A stretch of 47,176 nucleotides of DNA from Alphaproteobacteria bacterium (GCA_030426685.1 JAUHYC010000032.1:1-47176); one strand, 5' to 3'; shown: positions 1 through 9,093, numbered from the stretch's first letter. Notes: generated by a model not told the origin, from the letters alone. Numbers and translations: made by a program.

Positions 1-159
1 CGAAGAAAGATGGCGCCAGAACACCACCCATACGGGTCAAAGTGTTCCGGGCTTTAGCCGAACCAGATCCCGTAATACATTCGCATTCCTCCCTCCATTC
101 AAGTCAGAGGCACCCTGCCAAAACTTGTGGGATTTGTCATCCCCTTTTGAGACTTCCCG
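1..159. other. Left-edge intergenic stretch, no assignable gene
   Basis: This stretch lies downstream of the minus-strand cca gene. On the minus strand there is a strong purine-rich Shine-Dalgarno run (complement of 87-96). It is followed by ATG codons at 86 and 80 that open only a tiny frame, reading MRMYYGIWFG and stopping at 54-56. It may be a leader peptide or the chance start of a region cut off by the window edge. I see no terminator hairpin with a T-tract and no RNA gene here. Confidence 0.3.
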
Positions 160-1314
160 TTAATCCGCCAACAACTCTGCCCGGCTGAGCGCGAAATTCG
201 AGGCGATCCAGCGTGCCTCAAGCTCGGCCAGCTTGGCACCCAGCGCCGGGCCTGAATAGGCGGGAATAAGATCAGCCGCTTTGATCGGGAAACTGGCGGC
301 AGCCCCGTGTTCAAGGGCCTCGGTCAGACCATTCGACCAGGGTTGTTCCAGAAACGCACAACGCAAAAGAGTCTCGTGCAGCCCACCTTCGGCGCCGTAG
401 CGATATCCCAGTTCAGCGACGCTGGTGGTTGCCATCGCCTCTTCCCGCATCCGGGTCAGGCGCTGCAATTGCGCCCGGCTGAGACGCAGGGTTTTGGCCA
501 CATCGGGCGATGCAACTGCGGCCAGTCGGCGAATCGCCTCGGGGCTGGCCCCGGCGTCCTGTTCCAGCTTGACCAGAACGGCCAGCGCGGTGTCATCGGC
601 ACCGGGCAGCAGCCGCGCCAGAACGCCCGCACTGCGCATCGCCGCCACCGACGGCGCGGGATCGGGTGCGGCCAGCAGCTTCAGCATCTCGGCCCCGACC
701 CGTTCGCGCGAAAGCCGTTCAAGCCCATCGAGATTGGCGGCTATGGCGGCAAGCGCATCGGCATCAAAACCGGCCTCTGCGTCGCCATACCAGGCGTGAA
801 AGCGAAAATAACGCAGCGAACGCAGGTAGTCTTCGCGGATGCGATCCTGCGCCTCACCAATAAAGCGCACGCGCCGCGCACGCAGATCGGGCAGGCCGTC
901 CAGCGGATCGAGGATCGTGCCATCGGGCCGGGCATAGAGCGCGTTCATGGTGAAATCGCGCCGCGCTGCATCCTCTTCGACCCGATCGGAAAAGGCGACA
1001 ACCGCGCGCCGACCGTCTGTTTCGACATCACGTCGAAAAGTGGTGACTTCGTGCGGGATGCCGCTGCTGACCACCGTCACGGTGCCGTGATCTATCCCCG
1101 TCGGGATTGCTTTGAGCCCGGCGGCCTGGGCCAGGTCCACAACCTGCTCGGGCTTTGCGTCTGTGGCGATATCAATATCCGAGACCGGAGCCTGCAACAG
1201 AGCGTTGCGGACACATCCACCCACAAACAGCGCCTGCACCCCACCCCCGGTCAACGCGGCGCACACATTCTGCGTGGCTTTATCGGTGATCCAGTCTTCC
1301 GTGATCCGATTCAT
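160..1314 (-). CDS. cca: CCA-adding tRNA nucleotidyltransferase / poly(A) polymerase family
   Basis: Adds or repairs the 3' CCA end of tRNAs using CTP and ATP in the cytoplasm. The 384-residue product has the class II nucleotidyltransferase fold. The GGxVR signature appears as GGCVRN near residues 32-37, the metal-binding pair DID at 46-48, and the RRDFTMNAL motif at about 118-126. A helical tRNA-binding region with EDYLRSLRYFRFH follows. Length fits the alphaproteobacterial family. The gene overlaps the upstream Nudix gene by four bases, so hslO, the Nudix gene and cca probably form one minus-strand transcript. Sequence alone cannot separate a true CCA enzyme from a poly(A) polymerase paralogue, but no second copy is in this window. 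Confidence 0.9.
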   Translation of the reverse strand: MNRITEDWITDKATQNVCAALTGGGVQALFVGGCVRNALLQAPVSDIDIATDAKPEQVVDLAQAAGLKAIPTGIDHGTVTVVSSGIPHEVTTFRRDVETDGRRAVVAFSDRVEEDAARRDFTMNALYARPDGTILDPLDGLPDLRARRVRFIGEAQDRIREDYLRSLRYFRFHAWYGDAEAGFDADALAAIAANLDGLERLSRERVGAEMLKLLAAPDPAPSVAAMRSAGVLARLLPGADDTALAVLVKLEQDAGASPEAIRRLAAVASPDVAKTLRLSRAQLQRLTRMREEAMATTSVAELGYRYGAEGGLHETLLRCAFLEQPWSNGLTEALEHGAAASFPIKAADLIPAYSGPALGAKLAELEARWIASNFALSRAELLAD

Positions 1315-1910
1315 TCGCTCATCCGCGCCGCCAGCCCCCTCAGCATCCGCGCCGTCGCCCCCCAGATGTAATAGGGGCCATAAGGCACGGCGTAGTAATA
1401 CCGCCTCTGACCGCGCCAGCGGCGCGATTCGACGACATAATTCTCCGGGTTCAGGACATGCGCAAGCGGAACGGAAAAAACCTCTTCTACTTCACCGGGT
1501 TCGGCAACTGCGTCAAAGCCGGACTCAAGGATCGCGACAACAGGCGTGACCGAAAAAGAGGTCACGGTTTCATGAGTTGGCAGATGTCCCAGAACGCGGG
1601 GAATGTCTGGGGACAGACCGATCTCTTCCTGCGCCTCACGCAGGGCTGTGGCGGTGACATCGGCATCGCCTTCATCCTGCTTGCCACCGGGAAAGGCAAT
1701 CTGGCCGGGATGGTGTTTCAGGGCCGAGGACCGCTTGGTCAGGATCAACCGCGCTGCGCCGCTGGCGACGGAAACAGGCACTAACACACCGGCAGGGCGC
1801 AGCTTGCGCCCCGCGGGCAGCACCGTTTCCGGGTTCAGGTCAAAGTCGCTGGACCCGGAGCCATCGCGGCTGAGTGCCTCCGTCAGTTCTGTGATCAGAT
1901 CACGCGCCAT
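1311..1910 (-). CDS. Nudix hydrolase, coenzyme A pyrophosphatase (NudL/UPF0035) type
   Basis: Predicted to hydrolyse CoA or related nucleotide diphosphates. The protein carries the UPF0035-type lead-in (ILTKRSSALKHHPGQIAFPG) running straight into the Nudix box (GGKQDEGD, then REAQEEIGL), which supplies the Mg-binding glutamates. I chose the ATG at 1910, giving 199 residues starting MARDLITEL. The longer reading from 1964 adds 18 residues unlike the family and runs deep into the Hsp33 gene. The start lies inside the 3' end of hslO and the stop overlaps cca, so translation is probably coupled. Substrate is inferred from the family signature only. Confidence 0.85.
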   Translation of the reverse strand: MARDLITELTEALSRDGSGSSDFDLNPETVLPAGRKLRPAGVLVPVSVASGAARLILTKRSSALKHHPGQIAFPGGKQDEGDADVTATALREAQEEIGLSPDIPRVLGHLPTHETVTSFSVTPVVAILESGFDAVAEPGEVEEVFSVPLAHVLNPENYVVESRRWRGQRRYYYAVPYGPYYIWGATARMLRGLAARMSE

Positions 1911-2886
1911 CCGGACCTTCGGCTTCGAACCCAACCGTGGTCGGGTCCAGCACATAATGCGCACCGCAGAACTGGCAATCGGCGGTGACGGTGCCCTGAT
2001 CTGTCGTCATCTTCTCGATATCCTGCGCCGAGTAGATCGACAGGCTCTGGCGTACGCGATCCTCGGAGCAGGTGCACCCGAACTGCACCTGCTGCGCATC
2101 ATAGACGCGGGGCTGTTCCTCGTGAAACAGACGCACCAGCAGATCCGTCGGCGCGACCGACGGCCCGATCATCTCCAGATCGTCCACGGTGTCGAGCAGG
2201 ATATTGACCCGATTCCAGTTCTCACCCTCTTCGCCGTCGACCAGATCGGCGGCCGTCAGGATGTCCCCGTTGCCTTCACCAGAGGCGGCGAAGGGGGAAG
2301 CCTTGGGCATATGCTGGAGCATGATGCCACCCGCACGCCAGTGCTCTCCCACGCCGGGCTCGATCGATTTTCCAAAGCTCAGCGAGAATCGCGTCGGCAA
2401 CTGTTCGGATTGCGCAAAATACGCCTCGGCGCAGGCGCGCAGCGATCCACCCGCCAACGGGGTGATGCCCTGATAGGGCTGCGTGCCCTCGCCCTGATCG
2501 ATCATGATGGCGAAGTACCCCTCGCCCACCTGATCGAAGGCGGCGGCATCGGTTAGCCGGTCGCGGTCAAAGCTGGCATAGGCGCGGATCTGCGCAGGCT
2601 CACCTTCCTTCCGCGGCGCATAATAATCGGTCGCAATCATCCGCACCGCACCTTTGGACTGAACCTGCAGGGACAGCTTCCAGCGCAACGAGACGGTCTG
2701 GCCGATCAGCGCGGTCAGCAGGGCCATTTCGGCCACCAGCGCCTCGACCGCTTCCGGATAGTCGTGCTGTTTCAGGATGCCGTCCAGAACTCCGTCCAGC
2801 CGGGCGACCCGGCCACGCATATCCGGTACGTCGAGTTGAAAGGGCAGGACGGTATCGTCCCACGCGATTTTCGTTCCAAGAGACAT
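1900..2886 (-). CDS. hslO: Hsp33 redox-regulated chaperone
   Basis: A cytoplasmic holdase activated by oxidative unfolding. The 328-residue product ends in the diagnostic zinc-binding cysteines: CxC at residues 271 and 273 and CxxC at 304 and 307, within FGCTCSEDR and ADCQFCGAH. These release zinc and form disulfides on oxidation. The N-terminal substrate-binding core is full length. It is the first gene of a minus-strand cluster with the NudL-type gene and cca, and its ATG is at 2886. The family identity is very secure because of the spacing of the four cysteines. Confidence 0.95.
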   Translation of the reverse strand: MSLGTKIAWDDTVLPFQLDVPDMRGRVARLDGVLDGILKQHDYPEAVEALVAEMALLTALIGQTVSLRWKLSLQVQSKGAVRMIATDYYAPRKEGEPAQIRAYASFDRDRLTDAAAFDQVGEGYFAIMIDQGEGTQPYQGITPLAGGSLRACAEAYFAQSEQLPTRFSLSFGKSIEPGVGEHWRAGGIMLQHMPKASPFAASGEGNGDILTAADLVDGEEGENWNRVNILLDTVDDLEMIGPSVAPTDLLVRLFHEEQPRVYDAQQVQFGCTCSEDRVRQSLSIYSAQDIEKMTTDQGTVTADCQFCGAHYVLDPTTVGFEAEGPDGA

Positions 2887-2962
2887 GGGGTTTCCTTACA
2901 GGCCACGGGTTGGCATACCGCCACCATATAGGTCGAACAAATTTGCTTGAAAGGGGCCATAC

Positions 2963-3406
2963 ATGATCAGACGGTTCGGTGAAAGCCCTGAAGCCGGGCG
3001 AACATACACAAGACGCGTCGGCGTCTATTCGCTGCTGCCGCAGGGCCGTCGCCTGCTTCTGACCTGTCAGCAGGAACCCGGCCCCGATCTGCAGCTGCCC
3101 GGTGGCGGCATCGATCCCGGTGAGTCCCCTATCACCGCCCTGCATCGCGAAGTGTTCGAGGAAACCGGCTGGCTGATCGCGGCCCCCCGGCGCGTGGGCG
3201 CCTTTCGCCGGTTCACCTATATGCCCGAATACGATCTGTGGGCCGAAAAAATCTGCCTGATCTACCGCGCCCGCCCTGTCCGCCGTATCGGCCCCCCGAC
3301 CGAGCCGTTTCACGAGGCGCTCTGGATGGAAACCGAGGATGCGATACATCTGCTGGGCAATGAAGGCGACAGCTATTTCGCCCAGCGCCACCTGCAGGGG
3401 CTTTAG
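2963..3406 (+). CDS. Nudix hydrolase, substrate unknown
   Basis: A compact 147-residue Nudix protein. The Nudix box reads GGGIDPGES, then LHREVFEETGW, at about residues 50-75, giving the expected metal-binding glutamates. Fore and aft regions show a single alpha/beta Nudix fold with no added domain. It starts with ATG at 2963 behind an AAGGGG Shine-Dalgarno. It is divergent from hslO and converges on the phosphatase gene, overlapping its stop by four bases. The substrate (oxidised nucleotide, dinucleoside polyphosphate, ADP-sugar or other) cannot be read from the sequence. Confidence 0.85.
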   Translation: MIRRFGESPEAGRTYTRRVGVYSLLPQGRRLLLTCQQEPGPDLQLPGGGIDPGESPITALHREVFEETGWLIAAPRRVGAFRRFTYMPEYDLWAEKICLIYRARPVRRIGPPTEPFHEALWMETEDAIHLLGNEGDSYFAQRHLQGL

Positions 3407-4677
3407 GGTCCGTTATATTCGAAGAACACGGCCGAGACGTCATCTTCCATCCCGTCACCCGGCGACATGAGCTGTTTCAGTCGCCAGAACATATCGTCCA
3501 GAAACTCGGATCCGACATTCTCGGTCAGGCAATCGGCCGCCATCCGTCGCAGCCCGTCATCATCCAGCATACTGCCATCGCTCAGTCGGCATTCGGTGAA
3601 ACCGTCTGAATGCAGCAACAGCTTGTCGCCCGGCTGCATATATGTCTCGGTCTGGTGAAACGCTGCATCGGACAACAGCCCAATGGGTAATCCGCCCTCA
3701 CCCAGAAATTCTGATCTACCGTCCTGACGCAGCAGGAGCGGATGGGGGTGCCCGGCCTGCACCATTTTCAGATGGCCATTGCGCAGATCAACGATGGCGT
3801 AGACCATGGTAAAATACTCTTCGATCCCCGCATCGGCGATCAGACGGGAGTTCAACAGCGCCGCAACCTCTTCCGGTGGCAACAACGCGTAGAACCTGTT
3901 GAATCGCCGCTCCATCGCGACATTCTGATCGAAATGGGTGCTGGACAGATAGCCACCCAAACGCGCTGTCATCATTGCCGAGGTAATCCCGTGGCCCGAC
4001 ACATCAATGCTGTAGAAACCCAGCCTGTTGACGCCTGGTGAAAACATGCCCACCAGATCTCCTCCGATATGACCGCAGGGTTTCAGCAACAGGCTGACAC
4101 GGGATTTTCCGAACTGGCCCGTCAGTTCAGGCACCAGAGATTCCTGAATCTTACGGGCCTGCATCAGGTCCTTGTCGATGGCGTCGTGGGCCAGTTTCAG
4201 CTCGTTCAGAGCGGATTCGATCAGACGGTTTTTCTCGGACAGTTCGCGCTGCATGTCCAGAATGCGCGCACCCGCCGAGATGCGCGCGCGCAGCTCATCC
4301 GCCTCCAGGGGCTTGATCAGAAAATCATCCGCCCCCGCATCCAGGCCCTTTGCCACTTCCTGCTTTTCGCTCTTTGAGGTGAGGAGGATGAAATAGCTGT
4401 ATTGTTCCGTCACCAGCCCGCGAAAAGCGCGGCAAAACTCCAGCCCGCTCATCCCCGGCATGACCCAGTCGCTGAGGACCAGGTCGGGCGGGCGATTGGC
4501 GCACAGGTCGATTGCCGCCTCACCGGTGTCGGCCTCAAGCACCTCGAATCCCCATTTCTTGAGCGAGGCGACCAGAATCCGCCGTTGCAGCCGGCTGTCA
4601 TCCACCACCAGAACCTTGCGTATCGCACCAAAATCCAGCGTAACCTGAGTTTCTGCCTGACGGCCTTCCGGCACCAT
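3403..4677 (-). CDS. Response regulator with PP2C/SpoIIE-type serine phosphatase output domain
   Basis: A 424-residue two-domain signalling protein. Residues 20-140 are a CheY-like receiver with all expected residues: acidic pair D26/D27, phosphoacceptor D70 (in LVLSDWVMPG), T100 and K122. A coiled-coil-like linker (about 138-185, rich in E, K and L) leads to a PP2C/SpoIIE phosphatase domain. Metal-binding motifs there are GGDLVG (about 205-210) and DVSGHG (about 225-230). Such proteins dephosphorylate anti-sigma-factor antagonists in partner-switching systems. RbaY of Rhodobacter capsulatus, which works with RbaV/RbaW, has the same architecture, and this may be its counterpart (inference). 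No RbaV or RbaW gene lies in the window. An Hpt gene is divergently transcribed 132 bases away, a possible phosphodonor. Confidence 0.88.
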   Translation of the reverse strand: MVPEGRQAETQVTLDFGAIRKVLVVDDSRLQRRILVASLKKWGFEVLEADTGEAAIDLCANRPPDLVLSDWVMPGMSGLEFCRAFRGLVTEQYSYFILLTSKSEKQEVAKGLDAGADDFLIKPLEADELRARISAGARILDMQRELSEKNRLIESALNELKLAHDAIDKDLMQARKIQESLVPELTGQFGKSRVSLLLKPCGHIGGDLVGMFSPGVNRLGFYSIDVSGHGITSAMMTARLGGYLSSTHFDQNVAMERRFNRFYALLPPEEVAALLNSRLIADAGIEEYFTMVYAIVDLRNGHLKMVQAGHPHPLLLRQDGRSEFLGEGGLPIGLLSDAAFHQTETYMQPGDKLLLHSDGFTECRLSDGSMLDDDGLRRMAADCLTENVGSEFLDDMFWRLKQLMSPGDGMEDDVSAVFFEYNGP

Positions 4678-4809
4678 GAAATCCCTGCACTTTAAAATAC
4701 TTCCGATGCAGAGACGCTAAGCATGTCTGTTTAACATCCGGTGAAGGGCGGCGCTTAACCCCGCGTTTACCCCCGCCGCGCTACCAAGGGACAATCACAT
4801 GAGGGTGGC

Positions 4810-5160
4810 ATGATTCAGTGGTCCAGAGTCAGACAGTTGCGCAACGAGGTCGGCGCCGATGAATTCGACGAGGTGGTCGAGATCTTTCTGGACGAAGTGC
4901 AGGAGGTCATCGCCAAACTGCGCAACGATTCAGCCCGGGACGAGATCGAACAGAACCTTCACTTTCTGAAAGGCAGCGCGCTGAGTCTCGGTTTCGACAG
5001 TTTCTCGAAACTGTGTCAGGACGGCGAACGCCGCGCCGCTGCGGGTGAAGGCGCGGCGGTTGATCTACCCGAAATCTTCGCAGCTTATGAGGAGTCGCGA
5101 TTGCAGTTTCAGGCCGGTCTGGCCGATCGGTTGCACCAGCGTGCCTTGCGATCGATTTGA
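4810..5160 (+). CDS. Stand-alone Hpt (histidine phosphotransfer) domain protein
   Basis: A 116-residue all-helical protein with the Hpt signature. H51 sits in LHFLKGSALSLGF, matching the HxxKGxxxxLG pattern around the phosphorylatable histidine. There is no kinase, receiver or membrane segment. Hpt proteins shuttle phosphate between histidine-kinase receivers and response regulators. The gene is divergent from a receiver-phosphatase gene, so the simplest inference is that they belong to one phosphorelay. It starts at ATG 4810 with GAGGG four bases upstream. A minimal frame ATG AGG GTG GCA TGA (4799-4813) overlaps this start. A kinase partner is not encoded nearby. Confidence 0.85.
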   Translation: MIQWSRVRQLRNEVGADEFDEVVEIFLDEVQEVIAKLRNDSARDEIEQNLHFLKGSALSLGFDSFSKLCQDGERRAAAGEGAAVDLPEIFAAYEESRLQFQAGLADRLHQRALRSI

Positions 5161-5234
5161 ATCGAGATGCATGACCTCTCATACAGGTTGAACACGCAGT
5201 TCTATGAATGGGGCGTGGACAATTCGCGAACGAT

Positions 5235-6461
5235 TCAGATCACGAACTGCGCCAATGTCTCATCCTCGGTGATGTCTGTATAGGTGAACCCGGCCTCATC
5301 CAGATGCGCGAACAGGCGCATGAAATTCTCGGGCTTGCGGGTTTCGATCCCGATCAGGACAGAGCCGAAATTGCGCGCCGATTTCTTCATATATTCGAAC
5401 CGGGCGATGTCATCTTCGGGGCCAAGGATGTTCAGAAACTCCTTCAACGCGCCGGGACGCTGCGGCAGGCGCAGGATGAAGTATTTTTTGACACCCGAAT
5501 AGCGCTGAGCGCGCTCCTTGACCTCGGGCAGGCGTTCGAAATCGAAATTCCCGCCAGAGGTGACACAGACCACGGTCTTGCCGCGAATGAAGCTTTGCAC
5601 ATCGCCAATGGCCTCGACCGCCAGCGCACCGGCGGGTTCCAGAACGATGCCTTCGACATTGAGCATCTCGATCATCGTCGCGCAGATACGATCCTCGGCC
5701 AGCGTCAACACATCCGACAAATAGCGCGATTTCAGCAGTTCGAACGGCTTCTCACCAATCCGACCGACCGCCGCGCCGTCAACAAACGTGTCGACGTGAT
5801 CCAGCGCCACCGGATGTCCCGCCGCCAGGGCCGCACGCAGACACGCCCCGCCCGCCGGTTCCACAAACAAGCAATGGGTGCGATCCCCGAACCAGGTGGC
5901 CACGCCCGCAGACATGCCGCCGCCGCCAACCGGCAGCACGACATGATCGGGCACACGGCCCAGCTGTTCTTCGATCTCAACCGCCAGCGAAGCCTGCCCT
6001 TCGATCACATCCGCATCGTCGAAAGGCGACAGGAAATGCCCGCCCTGTTCAACGCACCATTTCTGTGCCGCCGCCAGAGTGTCGTCGAAATAGTCGCCGG
6101 TCAGGTGGATCTCGATATGGTCCCCACCGAAAATGCGGGTTTTCTGGATTTTCTGCTGCGGAGTGGTGACCGGCATGAAGATCACGCCTTTGACCCCCAT
6201 ATGCTGGCACATATAGGCCACGCCCTGCGCGTGGTTGCCCGCACTGGCGCAAACAAACAGCCCCTGCCCTTGCTGCTTGCGCATGGCGTTGAACGCGCCA
6301 CGAATCTTGTAGGACCGCACCGGGCTGAGGTCCTCGCGCTTGAGCCAGATATCCGCCCCATAGCGATCAGACAGATGGGCATTCCGCTGCAATGGCGTTG
6401 CCGGAAACACAGAGCGCATCGCCTGTTCGGCGGCGCGGGCGCGGGTCATGAAATCAGTCAT
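5235..6461 (-). CDS. ilvA: Threonine ammonia-lyase (threonine dehydratase)
   Basis: PLP enzyme converting threonine to 2-oxobutanoate plus ammonia, the first committed step toward isoleucine. K52 in VRSYKIRGAFN is the expected Schiff-base lysine. The glycine-rich phosphate-binding loop VGGGGMSAG follows. At 408 residues it is longer than the catabolic enzyme and shorter than the two-ACT biosynthetic form. The C-terminal ~80 residues (from about FILRLPQRPGALKEFL) look like a single ACT-like regulatory domain, suggesting feedback control. It is a solitary minus-strand gene between the Hpt gene and a membrane protein gene, with ATG at 6461. Confidence 0.92.
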   Translation of the reverse strand: MTDFMTRARAAEQAMRSVFPATPLQRNAHLSDRYGADIWLKREDLSPVRSYKIRGAFNAMRKQQGQGLFVCASAGNHAQGVAYMCQHMGVKGVIFMPVTTPQQKIQKTRIFGGDHIEIHLTGDYFDDTLAAAQKWCVEQGGHFLSPFDDADVIEGQASLAVEIEEQLGRVPDHVVLPVGGGGMSAGVATWFGDRTHCLFVEPAGGACLRAALAAGHPVALDHVDTFVDGAAVGRIGEKPFELLKSRYLSDVLTLAEDRICATMIEMLNVEGIVLEPAGALAVEAIGDVQSFIRGKTVVCVTSGGNFDFERLPEVKERAQRYSGVKKYFILRLPQRPGALKEFLNILGPEDDIARFEYMKKSARNFGSVLIGIETRKPENFMRLFAHLDEAGFTYTDITEDETLAQFVI

Positions 6462-6519
6462 GGGCGTTTCCCTGCCCCATCACCGCTGAAAGGGCAAGGA
6501 ATACATATGTGTACGTCGG

Positions 6520-7287
6520 TTAGCGGAGCTCGCGTTTTTCGACAAACAAACCGTACATAGTCGTTAGAATGCTGACATTGACCATCGGCAGGATCAGCGT
6601 CCCGAAGAACACCGACAACAGAACACCCAGGACGGGGATTACCGCAAGCATAGTGAACGCAAGCTGTACCAACAGCTGAAACAAAACCGCCACAATGACC
6701 AGCACAATGATGTCAGCGGCTGCACCCACTGTTTGATTCCATGCCTCGCCCAAAGTGATCGGTTCCCCAATTGCCGCAGCCGGTAGAATGATCGACAGGC
6801 GGTAAAAGCTGATCAGAAGAAAGACACCATAGACCAGCGAAACAATGACGGACACAGCCACAAAACTTTGCCCCAACGCCACAAAGACAACTGCGATTGG
6901 GATATATCCAATGAGCAGGATCAAAACCAACATCAATGCCCGGCCAAGATAGGCAAGTATCCGATCAGTGCGAAAGGGTGGGAAAATACCGCTAGGATAT
7001 TCCTCAAGTAAGATAAACCGGTGCCACGATACGGCGATCCAAAACATGATAATGGACATGACCACAACCATCAGCAGGATGAATGTGAAAAAGGCGCCAA
7101 ACGAGAAATCCGGTGGCACATCGCCCGAGCTTTCATCGAAGACGTCCAAGGGGACGCCCAGCACAAAAAACAGACTGACAATCACTGCTGTAGCGATCAA
7201 CGCGGGTCCGACCGTGATCTGAAGGACCTGAGTGATATTTCCAAAAACCATCCGCAACGAATGCGCGAAAATCTTCCAGCCCAACAT
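6520..7287 (-). CDS. Multi-pass inner-membrane protein of unknown function
   Basis: I do not recognise a named function. The product is strongly hydrophobic with about six membrane segments. The N-terminal lead-in MLGWKIFAHSLRMVFGNITQ resembles a roseobacter family of uncharacterised membrane proteins. I prefer the ATG at 7287 (255 residues), where GGGGCAGG lies about seven bases upstream. A GTG at 7350 would add 21 charged residues without a clear ribosome site. Codon use and base composition are visibly lower in GC than the flanking ilvA and argG. It stands alone on the minus strand, divergent from argG. Confidence 0.75.
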   Translation of the reverse strand: MLGWKIFAHSLRMVFGNITQVLQITVGPALIATAVIVSLFFVLGVPLDVFDESSGDVPPDFSFGAFFTFILLMVVVMSIIMFWIAVSWHRFILLEEYPSGIFPPFRTDRILAYLGRALMLVLILLIGYIPIAVVFVALGQSFVAVSVIVSLVYGVFLLISFYRLSIILPAAAIGEPITLGEAWNQTVGAAADIIVLVIVAVLFQLLVQLAFTMLAVIPVLGVLLSVFFGTLILPMVNVSILTTMYGLFVEKRELR

Positions 7288-7429
7288 CCTGAAACCTGCC
7301 CCTTCAACCAATCCTTGTTCTCTATCCGCCCGTTTCACCTCAATTCCCACCCTGCGTCAATCCTGTGAACTTGCCCCCGCGTTCAAAACCCGTTAGGGGC
7401 CAATCGTTCTACGCATAAAGGGAAGTCAG

Positions 7430-8656
7430 ATGTCCGCGCCCAAGAAAGTTGTTCTGGCCTATTCCGGTGGCCTTGATACCTCGATCATTCTGAAATGGCT
7501 GCAGACCGAGTATGGCTGTGAGGTCGTGACCTTCACCGCCGATCTGGGTCAAGGCGAAGAGCTGGAGCCTGCCCGCAAGAAGGCCGAACTGCTGGGGATC
7601 AAGCCCGAGAACATCTATATCGAAGACATCCGCGAGGAATTCGTTCGCGACTTCGTCTTCCCGATGTTCCGCGCCAATGCGCAGTACGAAGGCCTGTATC
7701 TGCTGGGGACGTCCATCGCGCGCCCTCTGATCTCAAAACGGCTGGTTGAGATTGCCGAAGCGACCGGTGCAGATGCCGTTGCGCATGGCGCGACTGGCAA
7801 GGGCAATGATCAGGTACGGTTCGAACTGGCGGCTTACGCGCTGAACCCCGATATCAAGGTCATCGCGCCTTGGCGTGAATGGGATCTGACCAGCCGCACC
7901 AAGCTGCTGGAATTTGCCGAAGCGAACCAAATTCCGATTGCCAAGGACAAGCGTGGTGAGGCCCCGTTCTCGGTCGATGCCAACCTGCTGCACACCTCGT
8001 CCGAGGGTAAGGTTCTGGAAGACCCTGCCGACATGGCGCCGGACTATGTCTACCAGCGCACCGTCCACCCCGAGGATGCGCCGAATGAGCCCGAGTTCAT
8101 CGAGATCGGTTTTGAAAAAGGCGACGCGGTCAGCATCAATGGCGAGGCGATGAGCCCGGCCACCATCCTGACCAAACTGAACGAATATGGCGGCAAGCAC
8201 GGCATCGGTCGTTTGGACCTGGTCGAGGGCCGCTTTGTCGGTATGAAGTCACGCGGCATCTATGAGACCCCGGGCGGCACCATCCTGCTGGAAGCGCACC
8301 GCGGCATTGAATCCATCACCATGGATCGCGGCGCGATGCACCTGAAAGACCAGCTGATGCCGCAATATGCCGAGCTGATCTATAACGGTTTCTGGTACTC
8401 GCCCGAGCGCGAGATGCTGCAGGCCGCGATCGACAAGTCGCAAGAGCATGTCACCGGCACCGTCCGCGTGAAACTGTATAAAGGTCTGGCCTCGACCGTT
8501 GGCCGCTGGTCGGATCATTCGCTCTATTCCGAGGCGCATGTGACCTTCGAGGAAGATGCCGGTGCTTACGATCAGAAGGATGCTGCAGGCTTTATCCAGC
8601 TGAACGCCCTGCGTCTGAAACTGCTGGCGGCGCGCGACAAGCGTCTGTCGAAGTGA
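7430..8656 (+). CDS. argG: Argininosuccinate synthase
   Basis: Joins citrulline and aspartate with ATP to form argininosuccinate, the penultimate step of arginine synthesis. The N-terminal pyrophosphatase-type P-loop reads [16 protein letters not shown]. Further conserved stretches are [14 protein letters not shown] and [17 protein letters not shown]. The 408-residue length matches the bacterial family. ATG at 7430 follows GGGAAG at about seven bases. The stop overlaps the GTG start of the DUF1810 gene, so that small gene is probably co-expressed. No other arginine gene is close. Confidence 0.97.
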   Translation: MSAPKKVVLAYSGGLDTSIILKWLQTEYGCEVVTFTADLGQGEELEPARKKAELLGIKPENIYIEDIREEFVRDFVFPMFRANAQYEGLYLLGTSIARPLISKRLVEIAEATGADAVAHGATGKGNDQVRFELAAYALNPDIKVIAPWREWDLTSRTKLLEFAEANQIPIAKDKRGEAPFSVDANLLHTSSEGKVLEDPADMAPDYVYQRTVHPEDAPNEPEFIEIGFEKGDAVSINGEAMSPATILTKLNEYGGKHGIGRLDLVEGRFVGMKSRGIYETPGGTILLEAHRGIESITMDRGAMHLKDQLMPQYAELIYNGFWYSPEREMLQAAIDKSQEHVTGTVRVKLYKGLASTVGRWSDHSLYSEAHVTFEEDAGAYDQKDAAGFIQLNALRLKLLAARDKRLSK

Positions 8657-9093
8657 CTGAAGACGATGGCATAAACGAAGAACTCGAAATGTTCATCGAG
8701 GCGCAGGACGTGGTTTGGTCCGATGTCCTGCGCGAATTGGAGCACGGGCGGAAATCCAGCCACTGGATGTGGTTCGTGTTCCCGCAATTGGCGGAACTGG
8801 GCCGGTCGCACATGGCCCAGCTCTATGGAATCGAGGATCTGCAAGAGGCAACCGCCTATCTGAACCACCCCGAACTACGCCGCCGCCTGGTTCAGGTTGC
8901 TCAACTCATGTTGATGCATACGGGATCTGCTCCTGTGGACATACTGGGCAATATCGACGCCAAGAAGCTGCGTTCATCGATGACGTTGTTTGCAGCAATC
9001 CCTGATGCACCACCGGAATTTCAGGATGTGCTTGCGGCATTTTATGGCGGAAATCCTTGCGAGCGGACCTTGAAGGCGCTGGACGGCGCCTGA
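8653..9093 (+). CDS. DUF1810 family protein
   Basis: A 146-residue DUF1810 protein, recognisable from [18 protein letters not shown] followed by [11 protein letters not shown] and the helical core. Structures of the family are related to YbiA/NADAR-type folds, but no reaction is firmly assigned. Translation starts at GTG 8653, overlapping the argG stop (GTGA), so it depends on argG translation. The pairing with argG is probably transcriptional convenience rather than shared function (inference). No signal peptide or membrane segment is visible. Confidence 0.8.
   Translation: MTEDDGINEELEMFIEAQDVVWSDVLRELEHGRKSSHWMWFVFPQLAELGRSHMAQLYGIEDLQEATAYLNHPELRRRLVQVAQLMLMHTGSAPVDILGNIDAKKLRSSMTLFAAIPDAPPEFQDVLAAFYGGNPCERTLKALDGA

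Noticed and set aside
307..1371. A 354-codon plus-strand frame antisense to cca
   Set aside because: No family features, while the minus-strand frame has the complete nucleotidyltransferase motifs.
4678..4809. Possible CtrA half-sites (TTAACAT, TTAACCC) between the phosphatase and Hpt genes
   Set aside because: There is no TTAA-N7-TTAA pair and isolated half-sites are too frequent to call.
5208..6560. A 450-codon plus-strand open frame antisense to ilvA
   Set aside because: It mirrors the ilvA codon structure in a GC-rich gene and has no recognisable domain; ilvA itself has the PLP lysine and ACT-like region.
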